Assembly (NCBI GenBank): GCA_036563615.1
Contig: DATCMB010000023.1
Span: 186,001-250,000 of the forward strand
Origin: Candidatus Binatia bacterium
GTDB lineage: Bacteria > Desulfobacterota > Binatia > UBA12015
Direction of reading: 5' to 3'
Length of the DNA stretch: 64,000 bases
A program made the translations under genes and the position numbers. This document shows, piece by piece, positions 59,428-64,000 of this stretch. Below the pieces are notes generated by a model, which searched no databases, was not told the DNA's origin, and saw only the letters and a program-made list of their open reading frames with translations. How positions within the stretch are numbered: position 1 is the first letter of the stretch; each line of letters starts with the position of its first letter.

Positions 59428-59718
59428 ATGATCTCGGTGATCGCGACGCTGCCGGTGCAGGAAGGCAAGACCGACGAGTTCGAGAAGGTGTTCGCGGAGC
59501 TCGCGGACAAGGTGAAGGCCAACGAGCCCGGCTGCCAGCGCTACGAGCTGTGCCGCTCCACGGTCAATCCGACGACCTACGTCGTCGTCGAGCGCTACGC
59601 CGACAAGGAGGCGCTCGACCACCACGGCAAGACGCCGTACTTCCTCGAGGCATTCGGCAAGCTCGGTCCGCTGCTCGCCGGCGCGCCGCAGATCGAGCTG
59701 CTCAAGCCGATCGGCTGA
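59428..59718 (+). CDS. Antibiotic-biosynthesis-monooxygenase (ABM) fold protein
   Basis: 96 aa with an ideal RBS (AAAGGAGG, 6 nt from the ATG). The dimeric alpha-beta-barrel signature is MISVIATLPVQEGKTDEFEKVFAELADKVKANEPGCQRYELCRS, YVVVERYADKEALDHHGKTPYFLEAFGKLGPLL and PQIELLKPIG. Members are cofactor-free monooxygenases of quinols, haem-degrading enzymes, or YgiN-like proteins. The substrate is unknown. It overlaps the 3' end of the convergent amidohydrolase by 17 bp. Confidence 0.88.
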   Translation: MISVIATLPVQEGKTDEFEKVFAELADKVKANEPGCQRYELCRSTVNPTTYVVVERYADKEALDHHGKTPYFLEAFGKLGPLLAGAPQIELLKPIG

Positions 59719-60787
59719 AGCGCGCGCCGAGGAAGCGGCGCGCGTTCGTCTCGAGGACGAGGAGCTTGTCGGGCTCGGCGACGTCGTCGCGCTCGGTGAG
59801 CATGCGCACGCCGCCGGGGAAGACGGCGTCCCAGTGCGGGTAGTCGCTCGCCCACAGCAGATTCTCTGCGCCGAGCGCGCGGATCGCCGCCGGGAGCTCC
59901 GCTTCCTCGGACTCGACGCCGACGTAGAAGCGTCCGCAGCGCGCCATCTCCGACGGCTTCACCGTGCAGCGGAACTCGTCGGGGCGGTGCTCGAAGTGCT
60001 CGTCCATGCGGTCGAGCAGCGACGGCAGCCAGCCGCAGCCCGACTCCAGGATCGCGATGCGCAGCGCGCGGTGTCGCTCGAGGAGCCCGTTGCCGAGGAT
60101 CGCGGTCGTGTTGAGCATGCCCTCGAACGGCCCGCCGACGACGTGCGAGAGCGCGTACTGGTCGGTGAAGCGATCCGCGCCGCAGAGCCCCGCGCCGACG
60201 TGCACGCCGACCGGCACGTCGAGCTCCTGCGCGAGCTCGTAGATCGGGTCGTACGACGGGTGGTCGGCGTTCTGCCCGGCGACGTTCGTGCCGATCATCA
60301 GCGCGACGAAGCCGAGCTGCTCGACGCAGCGCCGCGCTTCGGCGACCGCGAGCTCGATCATGTGCTCGCGCATCGGCAGCGCCGCGACGCCGAACAGCCG
60401 CTTGGGATCGGCGGAGCAGTAGTCCGCGAGCCAGTCGTGGTAGGCGCGGATGATCGCCATCCCGAGGTCGGGGTCGGGGAAGTGCGGGAAGCCGAGCGCC
60501 ATCGTGCCGTAGAGCACGGCGACGTCGATGCCCTCGGCGTCCATGTCGCGTAGCCGCGCGTGCGGGTCGACGCCGCCCGGACGCTTGCACATCGCCTCGG
60601 TCACGCCCTCGGGCTGCCACTGGCCTCGGCCCTCGGGCGTCGGGAAGAGCTGTCCGTAGAGCTCGAAGCGGTCGGTGCCGCGCCGGTCCTTGGCGATGCG
60701 CGGCAGCCGGTCGTGGTACTTCTTCGGCATGTAGCGCGGCCAGATGTCGGCGGCCTCGAAGACGTGTCCGTCGATGTCGATCACCAT
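59702..60787 (-). CDS. Amidohydrolase-2 family metalloenzyme (1)
   Basis: 361 aa from the ATG at 60787, with GGAGGG upstream. TIM-barrel amidohydrolase_2 features: VIDIDGHVFE (D-x-D-G-H metal start), LRDMDAEGIDVAVLYGT, VPVGVHVGAGL, LRIAILESGCGWLPSLLDRMDEHFEHR and LLWASDYPHWDAVFPGG (S-D-Y-P-H-W-D). Relatives are ACMSD- and LigW-like decarboxylases and hydrolases of aromatic or cyclic acids. It is transcribed divergently from a second member across ~107 bp, suggesting a shared catabolic pathway. Confidence 0.9.
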   Translation of the reverse strand: MVIDIDGHVFEAADIWPRYMPKKYHDRLPRIAKDRRGTDRFELYGQLFPTPEGRGQWQPEGVTEAMCKRPGGVDPHARLRDMDAEGIDVAVLYGTMALGFPHFPDPDLGMAIIRAYHDWLADYCSADPKRLFGVAALPMREHMIELAVAEARRCVEQLGFVALMIGTNVAGQNADHPSYDPIYELAQELDVPVGVHVGAGLCGADRFTDQYALSHVVGGPFEGMLNTTAILGNGLLERHRALRIAILESGCGWLPSLLDRMDEHFEHRPDEFRCTVKPSEMARCGRFYVGVESEEAELPAAIRALGAENLLWASDYPHWDAVFPGGVRMLTERDDVAEPDKLLVLETNARRFLGARFSRSA

Positions 60788-60894
60788 CGTGCGCCCTCCA
60801 CCGAGCTCGCGCTCGCCGTGCTTTTCCTGCTTCGCAGGCCCGTGGTAGCACGGGTCACACCCGACGGGGCACACCCCGAGAAGAGGAAGCGCCG

Positions 60895-61962
60895 ATGCAG
60901 ATCGTCGATGCCGATGCCCACGTCGCCGAGGGGGCGTCGCTCGCGCTCGCCGCGATGGAGCGCTGGCCGGAGTTCATCAAGTTCCGCGACGACGGCCGTC
61001 CGAGCCTGATGATCGAGGGGCGACACTACCCCGAGGACCAGGGGCCGGGTGCAGGCTGTCCGCCCGAGCACGGTCTGTCGCGCGCCGAAGGCATCGACTT
61101 CTCGACCGCGCAGAGCGTGCTGCGCGACGCCGATCGCGACCACATCGACGTCATGGTGCTCTACCCGAGCTTCGGTCTGTGCGCGCCGAGCCTCGAGAAC
61201 CGCGACTTCGCCGTCGGCTTCGCGCGCATGTACAACCAGTGGATCGCGAACTACGTGCGCTCGAGCGGCGGACGGCTGTACGGCGTCGCGGTGACGCCGA
61301 TCGAGCACGGCGCGGTCGCGATCGACGTCATGCGCGAGGCGAAGGAGCTCGGCCTCGTCGCGACCATGATCCCGCCCGCGCTCAAGACGCGGAACCTCGA
61401 CCATCCGGACCTCGACGCCTTCTACTCCGCGGCCGAGGAGCTCGACATGCCGCTCGGCGTGCACGGCGCGCCCGGCATCCACCTGCCGAAGATCGGCGTC
61501 GACCGCTTCACGAACTACATCCAGGTGCACTGCATCAGCTTCCCGTTCGACCAGATGACGGCGATGACGGCGATGGTGAGCGGCGGCGTATTCGATCGTC
61601 ACCCGAAGCTGCGCGTCGCGTTCCTCGAGGCGGGCGTCGGCTGGGTGCCGTTCTTCATCGACCGTCTGCACGAGCACTACGAGAAGCGCGGCGACTGGAT
61701 CCCGAACGGCTGGAAGCGTGACCCGCACGAGTACCTGCAGGCCGGCAACATTTGGGTGAGCTGCGAGCCGGAGGAGCCGATCCTGCCCGGCGTGGTCGAC
61801 GTGCTCGGCGCCGACTTCATCATGTTCGCGAGCGACTACCCGCACTGGGACGGCGACTGGCCGGAGAGCACCAAGAGTCTTCGCACGCGCACCGACCTCG
61901 CCGACGAAGCGCGCGTCAAGATCGCCGGCGAGAACGCGAAGCGCTTCTACGGCCTCGCCTGA
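60895..61962 (+). CDS. Amidohydrolase-2 family metalloenzyme (2)
   Basis: 355 aa with GAGGAAGCGCCG before the ATG. The N-terminus is IVDADAHVAEG, where the first metal pair is D-A-H instead of D-x-H-x-H. Other features are VLRDADRDHIDVMVLYPSFGL, LPLYGVAVTPI-like GGRLYGVAVTPIEHG, PLGVHGAPGIHLPK, VAFLEAGVGWVPFFIDRLHEHYEKRG and FIMFASDYPHWDGDWPEST. It is the same family as the divergent gene but only distantly similar in the first 120 residues. It is probably a metal-dependent hydrolase or decarboxylase; the substrate is unknown. Confidence 0.9.
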   Translation: MQIVDADAHVAEGASLALAAMERWPEFIKFRDDGRPSLMIEGRHYPEDQGPGAGCPPEHGLSRAEGIDFSTAQSVLRDADRDHIDVMVLYPSFGLCAPSLENRDFAVGFARMYNQWIANYVRSSGGRLYGVAVTPIEHGAVAIDVMREAKELGLVATMIPPALKTRNLDHPDLDAFYSAAEELDMPLGVHGAPGIHLPKIGVDRFTNYIQVHCISFPFDQMTAMTAMVSGGVFDRHPKLRVAFLEAGVGWVPFFIDRLHEHYEKRGDWIPNGWKRDPHEYLQAGNIWVSCEPEEPILPGVVDVLGADFIMFASDYPHWDGDWPESTKSLRTRTDLADEARVKIAGENAKRFYGLA

Positions 61963-62090
61963 GGCGCGCTCCGGACGCGGCCAGGGGCGCGCGAGCCGCG
62001 TAGCGACGGGCGGGGACGTCGTGCGGCGACGCCGACCCCGTGCGTCCGCGCGTCGCGGAAGACGCGCCGTTTCCGCGACGGCTCTTGCGT

Positions 62091-62110
62091 ATATTCGATA
62101 TGTCGAATAT
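62091..62110. promoter_or_regulatory. Palindromic ArsR-type operator overlapping the regulator's start codon
   Basis: Perfect 8-bp arms ATATTCGA (62091-62098) and TCGAATAT (62103-62110) flank TATG, which contains the proposed ATG start (62100-62102). AT-rich symmetric sites of this kind are typical of ArsR/SmtB operators. Autorepression by steric block of initiation is inferred. Confidence 0.72.
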
Positions 62111-62555
62111 TCACGAAGCCGTGGTGACGCGTCAGCGCACGCGCGCCGGGCGCGACAAGAGCCCGGCGCTCGACGACAAGCGGCTCCGCCAGGCGCTGCG
62201 CGAGTTCAAGGCCGAGATCTTCCAAGCGCTGGCGCACCCGACGCGGGTCGCGATCGTCGAGCTGCTGCGCGGCGGCGAGCTCTCGGCGGGCGAGATCCTC
62301 GAGCGTCTCGAGGTCGAGCAGGCGAACGCGTCGCAGCACCTCGCGGTGCTGCGCGCGAAGCGCATCGCGGTGAGCCGCAAGGAGGGCAATCAGGTCTTCT
62401 ACTCGCTGCGAAACCCGCTGCTGATCGACGTGCTCGACGTCATGCGCCGCTACTTCGAGGAGGATCTCGCCGCGACGAGCGCGATGCTCGAGGGGCTCGC
62501 GCAGGAGGAGCGGGTCGCGAGCGCCGCGACCGGAACGGCCGTCCGCCGTGCTTGA
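62100..62555 (+). CDS. ArsR-family transcriptional regulator
   Basis: 151 aa from the ATG at 62100; in-frame codons back to 62040 are open but look non-coding. The winged HTH is clear: EIFQALAHPTRVAIVELLRGGELSAGEILERLEVEQANASQHLAVLRAKRIAVSRKEGNQVFYSLRNPLLIDVLDVMRRYF. No Cys-based metal site (ELCVCDL) is present, so it probably senses something other than a classical metal. The start codon lies inside a perfect palindrome. The gene is followed 21 bp later by the HTH-PtsN fusion and a proton-pump gene, which it may control. Confidence 0.9.
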   Translation: MSNIHEAVVTRQRTRAGRDKSPALDDKRLRQALREFKAEIFQALAHPTRVAIVELLRGGELSAGEILERLEVEQANASQHLAVLRAKRIAVSRKEGNQVFYSLRNPLLIDVLDVMRRYFEEDLAATSAMLEGLAQEERVASAATGTAVRRA

Positions 62556-62576
62556 CGCGTCCGTGAGGTGGTGGCT

Positions 62577-63260
62577 GTGGAGCTGAACGTTCGCGAAGCG
62601 GCCCGCTTGCTGCGCGTCTCCGAGCGGCAGATCTACCGCTGGATCCACGACGAGGAGATCCCGTTCTCCCTCGTGCACGACAAGCCGCACTTCAACCGCG
62701 CGGAGCTGCTCGAGTGGGCGACGCGGCGCAAGATGCCGGTCGCGGTCGACGCCTTCACGCCGTCGGGCGCGACGCGCACGAGCGCACCGGGATTGGTGGA
62801 CGCGCTGCGCGCGGGGGGCGTGCACGCAAACGTCCCCGGTGACGACCGCGAGTCGGTGCTGCGCGCGGTGGTGAATCTGCTCGAGCTGCCGCCGTCGGTC
62901 GACCGCGAGTTCCTCTACGAGGTGCTGCTCGCGCGCGAGGCGGCGGGCTCGACCGGGATCGGCAACGGCATCGCGATCCCGCATGTCCGCAACCCCGTCG
63001 TGCTGAACGGCGCGCCGGCCTCGATCACCGTGTGCTACCTCGCGCGCCCGATTCCGTTCGACGCGATCGACGGCCAGCCGGTGCACACGATCTTCTCGAT
63101 GATCAGCCCGACCATCGAGGGACACCTGCAGCTCCTCGCGCGGCTCTCGTGGGCGCTGCACGACGACGGCTTCAAGGCGCTGATCGCGCGGCGCGCGGAC
63201 GCGGACGCGCTGGTGCAGGAGGCGGCGCGCATCGAGGCGTCGCTGCCGGGAAAGCGCTGA
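62577..63260 (+). CDS. HTH - PTS EIIA(Ntr) (PtsN-like) fusion regulator
   Basis: 227 aa from the GTG at 62577 (GAGG 9 nt upstream); GTGs at 62568 and 62571 are alternatives. Residues ~1-45 are an excisionase/MerR-type HTH: ELNVREAARLLRVSERQIYRWIHDEEIPFSLVHDKPHFNRAELLEWA. Residues ~75-220 are an EIIA fructose/nitrogen-type domain with phospho-acceptor H136 in GIGNGIAIPHVRNP and IFSMISPTIEGHLQLLARLSWAL. This suggests DNA binding or protein control gated by PTS phosphorylation. It is directly followed by a HyfB-like proton-pump gene, so energy-state control of that complex is a reasonable hypothesis. Confidence 0.87.
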   Translation: MELNVREAARLLRVSERQIYRWIHDEEIPFSLVHDKPHFNRAELLEWATRRKMPVAVDAFTPSGATRTSAPGLVDALRAGGVHANVPGDDRESVLRAVVNLLELPPSVDREFLYEVLLAREAAGSTGIGNGIAIPHVRNPVVLNGAPASITVCYLARPIPFDAIDGQPVHTIFSMISPTIEGHLQLLARLSWALHDDGFKALIARRADADALVQEAARIEASLPGKR

Positions 63261-63264
63261 GCGC

Positions 63265-64000
63265 GTGGAGCCGTTTCTCGTCTCGCTCGCGCTGCTGCTC
63301 GGCAGCGCGCTCGTCGCGTCGTTGCTCGCTCGGGCGGAGCGCGTCATGTCCGCCGTCGCCGCGGCGGGTGCGGTCGCAGGCTGCGTCGTCGGACTCGTGT
63401 TGGCGGTGCGCGTGCTGCTCGGCGCGGAGCTCGCGCCGCTCGCGCTGCCGTGGGACGTGCCGTACGGCACGCTGGCGCTCGCGCTCGATCCGCTGTCGGC
63501 GCTCTTCCTGCTGCCGCTGTTCGTGGTCGGCGCGCTCGCGGCGGTCTACGGCCGCGACTACTTGACGGCGTTCCGCGGCCGCAAGCGCCTCGCGGTGCCG
63601 AGCGTCGCGCTGAACGTGCTGCTCGCGAGCATGGCGCTCGTCGTCGCCGCGCGCGGCGTCGTGCTGTTCCTGGTCGCCTGGGAGGTGATGACGCTCGCGT
63701 CCTGGGTGCTCGTCGCCTTCGAGCACGAGGCGGCGGACGTACGGCGCGCGGGCTGGGTCTACCTGATCGCGGGCCACGCGGGCGTCGCCTGCCTGCTGCT
63801 GCTCTTCCTCCTGCTCGGACGCGAGGCGGGCAGCTTCGACTTCGCGGCGTTCGTTGCGGCGTCGTTTTCGGCCGACACCGCGACGCTGCTGTTCGCGCTC
63901 GCGGCGCTCGGCTTCGGCCTCAAGGCGGGCTTCGTGCCGCTGCACGTCTGGCTGCCCGAGGCGCACGCGGCGGCGCCGTCGCACGTCTCGGCGCTGATGT
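63265..64000 (+). CDS. hyfB: Hydrogenase-4 subunit B / NuoL-like proton-conducting subunit, 3' end outside window
   Basis: First 245 codons from a GTG at 63265; the frame is open to the window edge. Repeated long hydrophobic helices are seen, with LDPLSALFLLPLFVVGALAAVYGRDYL, LLASMALVVAARGVVLFLVAWEVMTLASWVLVAFEHE (Glu in helix 5) and GFGLKAGFVPLHVWLPEAHAAAPSHVSALM. The last block is closest to HyfB/HycC of formate hydrogenlyase and membrane-bound hydrogenase complexes, and related to NuoL/NuoN and Mrp antiporters. It is presumably the first of a complex operon extending beyond the window, 4 bp after the HTH-PtsN gene. Which catalytic module it serves cannot be seen. Confidence 0.85.
   Translation, partial: MEPFLVSLALLLGSALVASLLARAERVMSAVAAAGAVAGCVVGLVLAVRVLLGAELAPLALPWDVPYGTLALALDPLSALFLLPLFVVGALAAVYGRDYLTAFRGRKRLAVPSVALNVLLASMALVVAARGVVLFLVAWEVMTLASWVLVAFEHEAADVRRAGWVYLIAGHAGVACLLLLFLLLGREAGSFDFAAFVAASFSADTATLLFALAALGFGLKAGFVPLHVWLPEAHAAAPSHVSALM

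Overview
The window is high-GC (about 70% by eye), gene-dense chromosomal DNA with GTG and TTG starts, many 1-4 bp ATGA/GTGA gene overlaps and antisense reading-frame shadows typical of high GC. I see no rRNA, tRNA, CRISPR array, insertion sequence or phage gene. An LPS heptosyltransferase, lipoproteins with LAAC/VAAC lipoboxes and polytopic glycosyltransferases point to a diderm bacterium. Several traits together suggest an uncultured lineage near the old Deltaproteobacteria, perhaps Candidatus Binatota: lipoproteins joining a planctomycete-type cytochrome segment to a copper-monooxygenase-like domain, a luciferase-like monooxygenase, paired amidohydrolase-2 enzymes, HemQ, and Cys-rich secreted proteins with Thr-Pro linkers. 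That placement is inference, not proof.

Layout. 1-4.9 kb: the end of a giant multi-domain glycosyltransferase, a membrane protein and a small glutaredoxin. 4.9-10.3 kb: a small membrane protein, an EamA exporter, a DUF3553-like protein, ileS and lspA. 10.4-23.2 kb: two paralogous cytochrome/copper lipoproteins flanking a secreted CAP protein, a DUF2461 protein, a secreted GH31 glycosidase and a three-gene operon (binding protein without signal peptide, PaaK-like adenylating enzyme, methyltransferase). 23.3-28.1 kb: heptosyltransferase, polytopic membrane protein, FAD oxidoreductase, TetR regulator. 28.1-35.6 kb: an RRM RNA-binding protein, two sulfatase-fold proteins with Thr at the formylglycine position, and a TetR/LLM-monooxygenase operon with a large concentric palindrome at its start.

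35.8-43.3 kb holds housekeeping genes: alaS, phoH-like, ybeY, an OafA/SGNH acyltransferase and prfB with an intact programmed +1 frameshift. 43.4-47.2 kb is the most interesting module: a LuxE-like acyl-protein synthetase gene overlapping a gene for a LuxC-type acyl-CoA reductase fused to a class III aminotransferase. Together these could convert an acyl group to an aldehyde and then a primary amine. Upstream of it lie small TPR, coiled-coil and metallopeptidase-like genes and a GT-C protein (47.2-51 kb).

51-57.2 kb: a divergent acyl-CoA ligase/SDR pair, bioB, a HEAT-repeat protein, a lipoate-ligase-like protein lacking the usual lysine, and a SnoaL-like protein. 57.6-64 kb: hemQ, rnhA, a small haem-like membrane protein, an ABM monooxygenase, two divergent amidohydrolases, an ArsR regulator with its operator over the start codon, an HTH-PtsN fusion, and the start of a HyfB/NuoL-type proton-pumping subunit.

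At sequence level, the heptamer CTTGACG, and the decamer ATGCTTGACG, recur far more often than base composition predicts. Perfect hairpins sit between several convergent gene pairs.
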